Positions 1-6,026 of a stretch of 7,219 nt of DNA are shown here, in pieces; within the stretch, counting starts at the first letter, position 1, and every line of letters starts with the position of its first letter. Under the pieces are notes generated by a model. It was not told the origin of the DNA. It did not search any database and worked only from the letters and a program-made list of their open reading frames with translations. This DNA comes from Bacteroidota bacterium (GTDB taxonomy: Bacteria; Bacteroidota; Ignavibacteria; UBA10030). A program made the translations under genes and the position numbers. The DNA is taken from positions 1 to 7,219 of the forward strand of contig JALONE010000039.1 in the NCBI GenBank assembly GCA_025455125.1. The letters are read 5' to 3'.

Positions 1-22
1 GCAAAAGTGGATAACTTGACTC

Positions 23-1867
23 ATGCAAAGCCTGCGTTATAAGATCGGCTGGAGCTATTCGGTCCTAGTGCTCATAGGCCTGGCAACCAGTATCTTTGCC
101 ATGTATACATTCACCCGCCTCCGGGAAACCGTCGAGCCGATCCTGGAGGAGACCTACTCCGCCGCCGTTTCCGCCGAAAACCTCGTTCGAGCCCTCGACA
201 AACAAGAGGTCGCACAATTGAATGCCCTCGTGGGCGATTGGGAATTGCACCAGTCGTACGCGAAGGACGCCCGCGATGACTTTCTCCGGGCACTCGACCT
301 CACGCGCCAGCAGAACACACACCGCGAACAGCAAAGCGTCGTCGACAGCATCATCATCGACTACCGCACGTATCTGCAAGCCTCCGATTCGCTCTTTCAG
401 CTCCTCGGCCATCGGCAGACCCGCGATATCGCACTGCGATACCAGCAATTCGTCATCGGCCCGCTTACCGATCGCCTGAAAACAAATTGCTTCCGCCTCC
501 TTGAGGCGAACCAGATCGCGATGCAGCGCACGAATCAGGTGGTCCGCGACACGACCCGGAATGCGATCATTCTCGTCATCTTCGCCTCCATCGCATCGAT
601 CACGCTGAGCCTGTTGGCTGGTATCCAGTTCACGCGGACCATCATTCGTCCCGCCGAACACCTGACCGAGATCGTCCGCAAGATCTCCCAGGGGCATCTG
701 AATCAGAAGGTCGACGTCACGACGAACGACGAGATCGGCGAGCTCAGCGTTGAATTCAATAAGATGACGGAGCGGCTTCGAGCGTACGAACAGATGAATG
801 TCCGCCAGTTGATCGCCGAGAAGAACAAATCGGAAACGATCGTTGCCAATATTGCCGACCCGATCATCGTAACGGATGAGAAGGACCGCCTCATTCTGTT
901 GAACCAGGCGGCCGCCGCCCTCCTGGACGCGGGGACGAACAATTGGAACGGGCGGAAGCTCAACGAGGTTCTCCAGGACAAGAAGTGGACCGCGATCCTT
1001 CAATCGGGAGGAACGTCCAAGCGTGGCCAGGACAGGCGCGAGATCCTCATCCCGGTCGAACGGGACGGTGCGACCCTTTACTTCCGCCCGCGTCAAATGC
1101 AGATCTTGGATGACCGACGCCGGATAACGGGGCGTGTCACGCTCCTCCAGGACGTAACCCGCTTCAAAGACCTCGACAAGATGAAATCGGAATTCGTCGC
1201 AACGGTCTCGCATGAACTGCGGACACCGCTGACCTCGCTGAGCATGGGGATCGACATCCTTTCCAAGGAAGTGCTTGGCGCGGTCAACGCACGGCAGCGG
1301 GATGTCCTGGCGGCGGCGAAAGATGACTGCGAGCGATTGCGAAAACTGATCAAGGATCTGCTCGATCTTTCCCGACTCGAATCCGGGAAACTCGAACTGG
1401 CCCGGGAGTCGATCGACCTCCGGATGCTGATCGATGATACGATCCGTCCGCTGCATCTTCCGTTTCAGGGGAAGCACATTCGGCTCGAAGTCGAGGTTCC
1501 CCCGACCATCCCTCGGTTCACGGGGGACGCGCATCAGCTTTCCTGGGTGTTGAACAACTTGCTCTCGAACGCGCTTCGGCACACGGACGAAGGAGGCGTC
1601 GTGACGATCCGGGCGAGCGCGACGCCGCGCGAGATCCAGGTTGCCGTCGAAGACACGGGGCGCGGTATTCCGTTGGAGGCACAGGAGACCATCTTCGAAA
1701 AATTCGTGCAGATCAAATCGTCTACGGAAACGACGCCGGGAAGCGTCGGGTTGGGACTGTCCATTGCACGCGAAGTAGTGGAAGCGCATGGTGGCCGCAT
1801 CGGTGTGACGAGCGTAGTGGGGACAGGAAGCACCTTCACATTCACGATCCCTTTGGGTAACGCCTGA
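23..1867 (+). CDS. Membrane sensor histidine kinase (HAMP-PAS-HisKA-HATPase)
   Basis: A 614-residue two-component sensor kinase that autophosphorylates on histidine and passes the phosphate to the regulator encoded next. Seen in the protein: a short cytoplasmic N-terminus, membrane segment about 11-30, a mostly helical extracytoplasmic sensor region about 31-180, membrane segment about 181-202, HAMP linker about 203-256 ending in DEIGEL, a PAS-like region about 266-380, and the HisKA box SHELRTP with H397 as phosphoacceptor. The ATPase domain follows, with N-box NNLLSNALRH (511-520), G1 box DTGRGIP (544-550) and G2 box GLGLS (576-580). The order matches the KinB/NtrY-like class, usual partners of NtrC-type regulators. 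An in-frame TGA at 17-19 limits the start. The start at 23 has no strong Shine-Dalgarno sequence, and the promoter must lie before the window. The signal sensed cannot be read from the sequence. Confidence 0.93.
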   Translation: MQSLRYKIGWSYSVLVLIGLATSIFAMYTFTRLRETVEPILEETYSAAVSAENLVRALDKQEVAQLNALVGDWELHQSYAKDARDDFLRALDLTRQQNTHREQQSVVDSIIIDYRTYLQASDSLFQLLGHRQTRDIALRYQQFVIGPLTDRLKTNCFRLLEANQIAMQRTNQVVRDTTRNAIILVIFASIASITLSLLAGIQFTRTIIRPAEHLTEIVRKISQGHLNQKVDVTTNDEIGELSVEFNKMTERLRAYEQMNVRQLIAEKNKSETIVANIADPIIVTDEKDRLILLNQAAAALLDAGTNNWNGRKLNEVLQDKKWTAILQSGGTSKRGQDRREILIPVERDGATLYFRPRQMQILDDRRRITGRVTLLQDVTRFKDLDKMKSEFVATVSHELRTPLTSLSMGIDILSKEVLGAVNARQRDVLAAAKDDCERLRKLIKDLLDLSRLESGKLELARESIDLRMLIDDTIRPLHLPFQGKHIRLEVEVPPTIPRFTGDAHQLSWVLNNLLSNALRHTDEGGVVTIRASATPREIQVAVEDTGRGIPLEAQETIFEKFVQIKSSTETTPGSVGLGLSIAREVVEAHGGRIGVTSVVGTGSTFTFTIPLGNA

Positions 1868-3192
1868 TGCCAGAATCAGAACGCGCGACAGCGTTGGTCG
1901 TCGACGACGAACGGAATATCCTGAACACCATCGGCATCTGCCTGGAGGCGATCGGCGTCAACGCGACGCTGTGCAGCCGGCCGCAGGATGTGCTCGATCT
2001 GCTGCAGCATCAGTCGTTCGATCTCGCGTTCGTGGACCTCAAGATGTCTCCGATGGATGGCATGGAGGTGATGCAGGAAATCAAACGGTTCTCACCCGAG
2101 ACCATCGTCATCATCATGACCGCCCACGGTTCGATCGACAGCGCCGTCACCGCCGTGAAGCATGGCGCCTATGATTATCTGCAGAAGCCCTTCGACTTCG
2201 ACGAACTCAAACTCTTCGCCCAGAAGGTGCTCGAACATCTCCGGCTCACGCGGGAAGTGCAGGCGTTGCGCCGACAGGTCGCCAATATCCCCGCGCCGAT
2301 GCAGGTAGTCACCCGGAACCGTGCGATGCTTGACCAGCTTGACTTCGCCGCGCGTGTGGCGGAAAGCACGATCAGCGTGCTCATCGAGGGGGAAAGCGGG
2401 ACGGGAAAGGAACTCGTGGCCGAGTTCATCCATCAGCGGAGTCCGCGAGCAGACGAGCCGTTCATCCGGGTGAACTGCGCGGCCATTCCGGAACAGCTTC
2501 TGGAGAGTGAATTATTTGGCCACGTCAAGGGCTCGTTCACCGGAGCCACCAAGGATCGCATCGGGCGGTTCGAAGCGGCCGACGGGGGAACGATCTTTTT
2601 CGACGAGGTCGCCGAACTCTCTCCCTCCATCCAGGCGAAGCTCTTGCGCGTGCTCCAAAGCAAGGAATTCGAACGCATCGGTGACAACGCGACGCGCAAG
2701 GTCGATGTCCGCGTCATTGCCGCCACCAACAAGAACCTCGACGAGTCGCTGAAGGAGGGGACGTTTCGGGAGGATCTGTTCTATCGACTGAACGGCGTAC
2801 GCATCAAGTTGCCTGCTCTGCGCGAACGCCTCGAGGATATTCCGCTTCTCATCCAATACTTTGTTGAGCGCGCAGCGAAGGGGAGAACGATCACGATCGC
2901 TCCGGATGCCGACAAGGCCCTTCGTTCGTACCGCTGGAGCGGGAACATCCGCGAACTCGAAAACGTGATCGAACGAGCGGTGCTCCTTGCCGTGAGCGGA
3001 ACGATCGAGGTGACCCACCTCCCGCCGGAACTCCGCGTTTCTCACGAATCGCAGCCGCTTTCCCTCGACGAAACGGAACGACTTCACATCAAGAAGGTCC
3101 TCCAGATGGCGAAGGACTACGATGAGGCCGCCCGCGTTCTCGGTATCGACCGCAAGACCCTGCTCAACAAACGGAAACGCTACGGTTTGTAA
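1867..3192 (+). CDS. NtrC-family sigma-54-dependent response regulator
   Basis: A 441-residue transcription activator. The receiver domain (about 8-120) has acidic pocket D13/D14, phosphoacceptor D57, T85 and K107. The sigma-54-interacting AAA+ domain (about 147-375) has Walker A GESGTGKE (175-182), the sigma-54 contact loop GSFTGA (222-227), Walker B GGTIFFDEV (240-248), REDLFYRLN (301-309, arginine-finger region) and WSGNIRELENVIERAV (357-372). A Fis-type helix-turn-helix closes the protein (about 405-440, with AARVLGIDRKTLLNKRKRYG). Full length for the family. The start ATG overlaps the kinase stop (TGATG), so the two are probably translationally coupled and form a cognate pair. The contact loop has Ser where most family members have Ala, which is a tolerated variant. 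Likely targets are the two sigma-54 promoters just downstream (inference from position and from the paired inverted repeats there). Architecture resembles AlgB/AtoC-like regulators, but no specific name is justified. Confidence 0.95.
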   Translation: MPESERATALVVDDERNILNTIGICLEAIGVNATLCSRPQDVLDLLQHQSFDLAFVDLKMSPMDGMEVMQEIKRFSPETIVIIMTAHGSIDSAVTAVKHGAYDYLQKPFDFDELKLFAQKVLEHLRLTREVQALRRQVANIPAPMQVVTRNRAMLDQLDFAARVAESTISVLIEGESGTGKELVAEFIHQRSPRADEPFIRVNCAAIPEQLLESELFGHVKGSFTGATKDRIGRFEAADGGTIFFDEVAELSPSIQAKLLRVLQSKEFERIGDNATRKVDVRVIAATNKNLDESLKEGTFREDLFYRLNGVRIKLPALRERLEDIPLLIQYFVERAAKGRTITIAPDADKALRSYRWSGNIRELENVIERAVLLAVSGTIEVTHLPPELRVSHESQPLSLDETERLHIKKVLQMAKDYDEAARVLGIDRKTLLNKRKRYGL

Positions 3193-3208
3193 GAGGATTT
3201 TTTCCCCG
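3192..3208. promoter_or_regulatory. Putative distal activator site, tonB-1 leader (copy C)
   Basis: AGAGGATTTTTTCCCCG, starting at the last base of the regulator gene. It fits the 17-bp pattern GNGG-N7-CCCC shared with the sites at 3269, 4165 and 4243, but its left arm has A in place of T at position 1 and A in place of G at position 3. It lies 77 bp upstream of the next copy and about 171 bp before the predicted transcription start. It is the weakest copy taken alone; the T-run also makes chance similarity easier. Support comes from matching spacing with the stronger pair in the second leader. Confidence 0.4.
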
Positions 3209-3268
3209 CTTCACAAATCCTGCATGGACATGCGCTTACGAGAGGATCGTTGATTCATCTCGTTCGCG

Positions 3269-3285
3269 TGTGGAGAATCTCCCCG
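3269..3285. promoter_or_regulatory. Putative proximal activator site, tonB-1 leader (copy D)
   Basis: TGTGGAGAATCTCCCCG. It fits the pattern T-GNGG-N7-CCCC and also contains a perfect inverted repeat GGAGA-A-TCTCC (3272-3282). Its centre is about 94 bp before the predicted transcription start of the sigma-54 promoter at 3345-3360, a normal enhancer distance for NtrC-type activators. One left-arm base differs from the perfect copies at 4165 and 4243. Confidence 0.5.
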
Positions 3286-3344
3286 CATGGCCTGGCGACG
3301 GTCATCCTGCTCACTGCATTCTCGCACGAATTCCTTCGCACGCG

Positions 3345-3360
3345 TGGCACCGGATTTGCA
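3345..3360 (+). promoter_or_regulatory. Sigma-54 (-24/-12) promoter for tonB-1
   Basis: TGGCAC, five bases, then TTGCA: an exact match to the sigma-54 consensus TGGCAC-N5-TTGCW. The GG (3346-3347) and GC (3358-3359) are correctly spaced, with 12 bases from the second G to the C. The transcription start is predicted near 3371, giving an untranslated leader of about 60 bases before the ATG at 3432. Its position right after a sigma-54 activator gene, with two inverted-repeat sites upstream, adds weight. Under equal base frequencies an 11-base exact match is expected about 0.002 times on one strand of a window this size. Confidence 0.85.
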
Positions 3361-3420
3361 CCAATCATCCCAGACGTTCGGTTCGATTTCTCGTCGATCG
3401 TTTCGCACCTCGCACACGAG

Positions 3421-3426
3421 AGGAGG
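3421..3426 (+). promoter_or_regulatory. Ribosome binding site deciding the tonB-1 start
   Basis: A perfect AGGAGG, five bases before the ATG at 3432. It fixes this start over the in-frame ATG at 3270, which has no comparable site and lies upstream of the sigma-54 promoter. Confidence 0.88.
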
Positions 3427-3431
3427 ATCCG

Positions 3432-4160
3432 ATGCCAATCCCGCAATTCGTCACTTCCGCACTGCTGCAGCACGTCGTCGAAGTTCAGTCCTTCTATCAC
3501 CGTTCAATGATGAGTGCGCTCGCGATTTCCACGATCCTCGTCGGATCCGTGGTGGGTCTGCTCCCTGATGCCTCGGCGCCTCACCGCGACGGCACCCGTC
3601 TTCCCAATTCCTTGCCTAATCCGTGGCGGCTCATTCCCTTGCCTCCGACGACCGGGAGTCAACGTCCGATCGTCCCGATCGATGGAGCCGTTCGACAGGT
3701 CTCGCTGAACGAGGGCACTCCCGTGCCGATTCCAGAGAGCGAACTCGAGAATCTGGAGATCCTCGAAGCGAGTGCTGGTCCGCTCATCGATAGAGAATGG
3801 GACGCCGCAACGGACGGGGAGATCTTACCGGGGACGGGTCCACTCACGTGGCCCGCACCGGATGAGCCGGTTCCGTTCGAGGTGGTTGAACACAAGCCGC
3901 AAGTTGTTAAAAGCGTTGCACCAGAGTATCCCGATCTCGCGCGGAGGGCAGGCATTGAAGGGGTCGTCATTGTGCGCGCATTGGTTGGCACGGATGGAAG
4001 AATCAAGGAGGCCGTGATTCAAAAGAGCAATGCGGAGATGCTGAACGACGCTGCCCTCGAAGCGGTCCGCCGGTGGACATTCACCCCCGGCGTGATGAAG
4101 CACGGTCCGGTTCCCGTTTGGATGACGATTCCGTTCAGATTTCGCCTGCTTGCGAAGTAA
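3432..4160 (+). CDS. tonB: TonB-family energy transducer protein (tonB-1)
   Basis: A 242-residue inner-membrane-anchored periplasmic protein of the TonB family, which passes the energy of the proton gradient from an ExbB/ExbD motor to outer-membrane transporters. Seen: a 27-residue N-terminal stretch, one membrane segment (about 28-45), a low-complexity Pro-containing spacer (about 46-150), and a C-terminal TonB domain (about 150-240). The domain carries the hallmarks YPDLARRAGIEG (166-177), DGRIKEAVI (188-196), AALEAVRRWTF (207-217) and the ending VPVWMTIPFRF (227-237). Its last 78 comparable residues align without gaps to the second TonB at 6531, with about 37 identities by hand count. It stands alone between two sigma-54 promoters, so it may be produced separately from the exbBD operon. 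It lacks the long Pro-Glu/Pro-Lys repeats of enterobacterial TonB. The longer reading frame from 3270 would add 54 residues with no family resemblance. Confidence 0.88.
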   Translation: MPIPQFVTSALLQHVVEVQSFYHRSMMSALAISTILVGSVVGLLPDASAPHRDGTRLPNSLPNPWRLIPLPPTTGSQRPIVPIDGAVRQVSLNEGTPVPIPESELENLEILEASAGPLIDREWDAATDGEILPGTGPLTWPAPDEPVPFEVVEHKPQVVKSVAPEYPDLARRAGIEGVVIVRALVGTDGRIKEAVIQKSNAEMLNDAALEAVRRWTFTPGVMKHGPVPVWMTIPFRFRLLAK

Positions 4161-4164
4161 GTTG

Positions 4165-4181
4165 TGGGGCGATTTTCCCCA
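4165..4181. promoter_or_regulatory. Putative distal activator site, exbBD operon leader (copy A)
   Basis: TGGGGCGATTTTCCCCA, a perfect inverted repeat (with flanks GTGGGG-N7-CCCCAC, 4164-4182), starting five bases after the tonB-1 stop. Together with the flanking CGGGT it matches the copy at 4242-4264 at 19 of 23 positions, and lies exactly 78 bp upstream of it. Its centre is about 185 bp before the predicted start of the 4332 promoter. It could be read as a terminator hairpin for tonB-1, but no T-run follows the right arm and the sequence recurs, so an operator is the better reading. Confidence 0.62.
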
Positions 4182-4196
4182 CGGGTCTATCCTCAT

Positions 4197-4233
4197 GCAT
4201 TTCAGCGATTAGGGGGACTCCTGCGCTGAATGC
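4197..4233. repeat. Imperfect inverted repeat between the two operator-like sites
   Basis: GCATTTCAGCG (4197-4207) faces CGCTGAATGC (4224-4233) across 16 bases, giving a 10-bp stem with one bulged T. It is 36 bases past the tonB-1 stop. As RNA it would be a stable stem-loop that could protect or end the tonB-1 message, but there is no T-run after it, so it is not a classical intrinsic terminator. It could also be a protein-binding site or a bend between the two enhancer-like sites. Confidence 0.4.
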
Positions 4234-4242
4234 TGGATCCCG

Positions 4243-4259
4243 TGGGGAATTTTTCCCCA
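4243..4259. promoter_or_regulatory. Putative proximal activator site, exbBD operon leader (copy B)
   Basis: TGGGGAATTTTTCCCCA, a perfect inverted repeat TGGGGAA-TTT-TTCCCCA. Same 17-bp length and same GGGG-N7-CCCC geometry as copy A. Its centre is about 107 bp before the predicted transcription start of the sigma-54 promoter at 4332-4347, typical for an NtrC-type upstream activating site. No T-run follows, so it does not look like a terminator. Confidence 0.65.
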
Positions 4260-4331
4260 TGGGTGACGTTGCACATCCTGCGAAAATGCCGATTGCACGT
4301 GAAATTGGGGAGCTCTGATGAACACGTGCCG

Positions 4332-4347
4332 TGGTACTCTTGTTGCC
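4332..4347 (+). promoter_or_regulatory. Sigma-54 (-24/-12) promoter for the STAS-exbB-exbD-exbD-tonB operon
   Basis: TGGTAC, five bases, then TTGCC. GG at 4333-4334 and GC at 4345-4346 have the required 12-base offset, and TGGTAC is a common sigma-54 variant (consensus TGGYAC-N5-TTGCW). Only the final C departs from consensus. The predicted transcription start is near 4358, about 47 bases before the ATG at 4405. It lies inside the upstream extension of the STAS reading frame, which argues that the extension is not translated. Confidence 0.78.
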
Positions 4348-4395
4348 GCGGTTCTTCTGGTATTGAATCATCACAGTCCCCCTAACGCAACAGGC

Positions 4396-4401
4396 GAGGA
4401 G
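4396..4401 (+). promoter_or_regulatory. Ribosome binding site for the STAS gene
   Basis: GAGGAG ending three bases before the ATG at 4405. The spacing is slightly short but the core is good. Together with the promoter at 4332-4347 it favours this start over the in-frame ATG at 4318. Confidence 0.65.
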
Positions 4402-4404
4402 CGC

Positions 4405-4752
4405 ATGGCCACAAAGCTGACCACACTTGACAACGTGAACATCGCGGTCCTGGAACCGCGCGGTTCGTTGATCGGCGGCGAAGAGACCGACGAACTCAAG
4501 GCGAAAGCGAAGGACCTCTTGGATCAGGGGAACCGAAAGCTGGTTCTCGATCTGGGCGGCGTCACCTACATCAACAGTTCCGGGATCGGTGCCCTGGTGA
4601 ACATCCACACGATGTTCCAGAAGGCGGAAGGGAAGATCAAATTGTGCAACGTCGCTAAAGGCGTCGAGAATGTCTTCGTGATCACCAAGCTCACGAGCGT
4701 CTTCGATGTCGAGGAAGATCGCAACATGGCGATCGCCAGTTTCAAGAAATAA
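4405..4752 (+). CDS. STAS-domain protein, anti-sigma factor antagonist type
   Basis: A 115-residue soluble cytoplasmic protein that is a single STAS domain, the usual size for SpoIIAA/RsbV-like anti-sigma factor antagonists. These bind an anti-sigma or switch kinase and are turned off by serine phosphorylation. Seen: the central strand KLVLDLGGVTYINSSGIGAL (45-64), in which S59 matches the phosphorylated serine of SpoIIAA. The residue two before it is Asn, where SpoIIAA has Asp. LCNVAKGVENVFVITKL (80-96) and FDVEEDRNMAIASF (100-113) are also typical. No partner anti-sigma kinase or PP2C phosphatase is encoded in the window. It is the first gene of the exbBD operon, 51 bases before exbB, so it may tune motor function or a wider stress response (inference). 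Starting at 4318 would add a 29-residue hydrophobic extension that is unusual for the family and crosses the promoter. Confidence 0.85.
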   Translation: MATKLTTLDNVNIAVLEPRGSLIGGEETDELKAKAKDLLDQGNRKLVLDLGGVTYINSSGIGALVNIHTMFQKAEGKIKLCNVAKGVENVFVITKLTSVFDVEEDRNMAIASFKK

Positions 4753-4760
4753 TCATACAC

Positions 4761-4774
4761 GGTATTCCAATACC
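4761..4774. repeat. Small inverted repeat between the STAS gene and exbB
   Basis: GGTATTCCAATACC: GGTATT and AATACC around two bases (5-bp stem with a four-base loop if folded as RNA). It is in the 51-base gap before exbB, 16 bases ahead of the exbB ribosome site AGGAG (4791-4795). It is too weak for a terminator. It could be a minor RNA processing or stability element, or chance. Confidence 0.25.
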
Positions 4775-4803
4775 AATTCACACTCACCACAGGAGTCCAT
4801 TTC

Positions 4804-5535
4804 ATGAAAACCTCTGTGTTCAACACCATCGTGTTCTTCGTCGCCTTCATTGTCGGATGGGTGATCTTCGAGTTCATGCTTCCGAAGTTCATCAAGGACG
4901 GTGGCTATCTCGTGATTTCCCTGATCGCGCTTGTGATCATGCTGCTCGCATTCGTCATCGAACGCCTGTTCTCCCTCCGCAAAGCGCAGGGGAAGGGAAA
5001 CATTCCGGTGTTCCTGAAGAACGTTCAGCAAGCCGTCAACGCGGGCGATATCAACGGCGCCCTCTCTCTGTGCGACAAACAGCGCGGTTCGATGGCCAAC
5101 GTCATCCGCTCCGGCATTGAGCGCTATCAGACTCTCGTTGCCGAGGGTGATGTCAAGGGGCAGAAAGAGATGATGGAGAACATCCAGCGCGCGATCGAAG
5201 AAGCGACGATGCTCGAAGTGCCATTGCTCGAGAAGAACCTTGTTTCCATGTCGACCATCGCCTCGATCGGCACCATGGTCGGCCTTCTCGGAACGGTCAT
5301 TGGAATGATCAAATCGTTCGAAGCAATGTCCCGCGCCGGCGCACCGGATGCAGTCCAGCTGGCTCTCGGTATCTCCGAAGCGCTCATCAATACGGCCGGT
5401 GGCCTCATTTCCGGTATCGGCGGCATCATCGCGTATAACTTCTTCGTGACGAAGATCGACAACTTCACCTACATGATCGATGAGGCGAGTTACGCCATCG
5501 TTCAGTCGCTCGTTTCCAAGAAACCGAAGAAGTAA
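4804..5535 (+). CDS. exbB: ExbB, proton-channel subunit of the TonB motor (MotA/TolQ/ExbB family)
   Basis: A 243-residue inner-membrane protein forming, with ExbD, the proton-driven motor that energises TonB. Seen: membrane segments about 7-25, 34-54, 150-172 and 190-215, a cytoplasmic stretch about 55-148, and the MotA/TolQ/ExbB domain over about 95-235. That domain includes LEVPLLEKNLVSMSTIASIGTMVGLLGTVIGMI (137-169) and GISEALINTAGGL (189-201), where the conserved polar Thr residues (T164, T197) line the proton path in the family. The segment at 7-25 is additional to the three of E. coli ExbB and is typical of Bacteroidota-like ExbB proteins. AGGAG at 4791-4795 supports the start. It is followed by exbD after 21 bases. 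TolQ is an alternative, but linkage to tonB and the absence of tolA, tolB or pal favour ExbB. Confidence 0.92.
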   Translation: MKTSVFNTIVFFVAFIVGWVIFEFMLPKFIKDGGYLVISLIALVIMLLAFVIERLFSLRKAQGKGNIPVFLKNVQQAVNAGDINGALSLCDKQRGSMANVIRSGIERYQTLVAEGDVKGQKEMMENIQRAIEEATMLEVPLLEKNLVSMSTIASIGTMVGLLGTVIGMIKSFEAMSRAGAPDAVQLALGISEALINTAGGLISGIGGIIAYNFFVTKIDNFTYMIDEASYAIVQSLVSKKPKK

Positions 5536-5556
5536 ACCAGCGGAAGGAATCGTACC

Positions 5557-6024
5557 ATGTCGAAACATAAGAAAGGACGTGTTGGCACGCGCATCGACAT
5601 GACGCCGCTGGTAGACGTGGTCATGCTCCTGCTGACGTTCTTCATGATGACGACCGTGTTCAAACCACCCGAGGAGGTTATGGTGGAATTGCCGGCGTCG
5701 CATTCAAACTTCAAACTGCCGGAATTGGACGTGATGATGATCTACGTCAACAAGAGTGGCGAGATCTATATCGGCGTCGATTCCCAGCACCTGATGGGCC
5801 GGCTGTTCGGTCAGGAGAACCGGTTCAAGAAGGCAGTCCAAATGAACAAAGAACAGCTGGGGAACATCCTGATCCAGGCGCGTATCAATAACCCCAAGCT
5901 GCGAACCGTGATCAAGGGCGACAAGGGTGCGCCGTTCGGACCGCTCGAGGATGTCATGGACGTCCTTCAGAAGGCCCGCATCACCCGGTTCAACCTGGTC
6001 ACCGATCTCGATAAAGGAGCGTAA
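5557..6024 (+). CDS. exbD: ExbD-family biopolymer transport protein, first copy
   Basis: A 155-residue partner of ExbB: short basic cytoplasmic N-terminus, one membrane segment (about 18-35) and a periplasmic domain. RIDMTPLVDVVMLLLTFFM (12-30) contains D20, equivalent to the proton-carrying aspartate of E. coli ExbD (D25). The periplasmic part has an insertion at about 76-100 (SQHLMGRLFGQENRFKKAVQ region) compared with the second copy, then the conserved ending VIKGDKGAPFGPLEDVMDVLQ (118-138) and ITRFNLVT. AAGGA at 5544-5548 is a good ribosome site. Its stop is two bases from the next exbD start, so the two are clearly co-expressed. Confidence 0.92.
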   Translation: MSKHKKGRVGTRIDMTPLVDVVMLLLTFFMMTTVFKPPEEVMVELPASHSNFKLPELDVMMIYVNKSGEIYIGVDSQHLMGRLFGQENRFKKAVQMNKEQLGNILIQARINNPKLRTVIKGDKGAPFGPLEDVMDVLQKARITRFNLVTDLDKGA

Positions 6025-6026
6025 CT

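Noticed and set aside
65..1789. Long open frame of 574 codons on the - strand across the kinase gene
   Set aside because: It is antisense to a protein with unmistakable kinase motifs. Its translation is rich in Arg/Asp with no recognisable domain, as expected for a shadow frame in GC-rich DNA.
3167..3203. Possible intrinsic terminator after the regulator (ACAAAC / GTTTGT stem followed by T6)
   Set aside because: The stem is six mostly A/T pairs with a 12-base loop, ends seven bases before the T-run, and lies in the conserved helix-turn-helix codons. The T-run is better explained as part of the GNGG-N7-CCCC element.
3270..3431. An N-terminal extension of tonB-1 of 54 residues from the ATG at 3270
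   Set aside because: No ribosome site, no family resemblance, and the sigma-54 promoter with start near 3371 lies downstream of that ATG. AGGAGG precedes the ATG at 3432.
3193..3431. A small gene in the first leader (short frames on both strands)
   Set aside because: The candidates lack ribosome sites and recognisable motifs, and they overlap the sigma-54 promoter and its upstream sites.
4164..4182. GTGGGG-N7-CCCCAC as a terminator of tonB-1
   Set aside because: No T-run follows the right arm, and a near copy 78 bp downstream in the same leader indicates an operator role.
4318..4404. A 29-residue hydrophobic, signal-like extension of the STAS protein from the ATG at 4318
   Set aside because: A -24/-12 promoter lies within it, STAS antagonists are cytoplasmic and about 110-120 residues long, and a GAGGAG site precedes the ATG at 4405.
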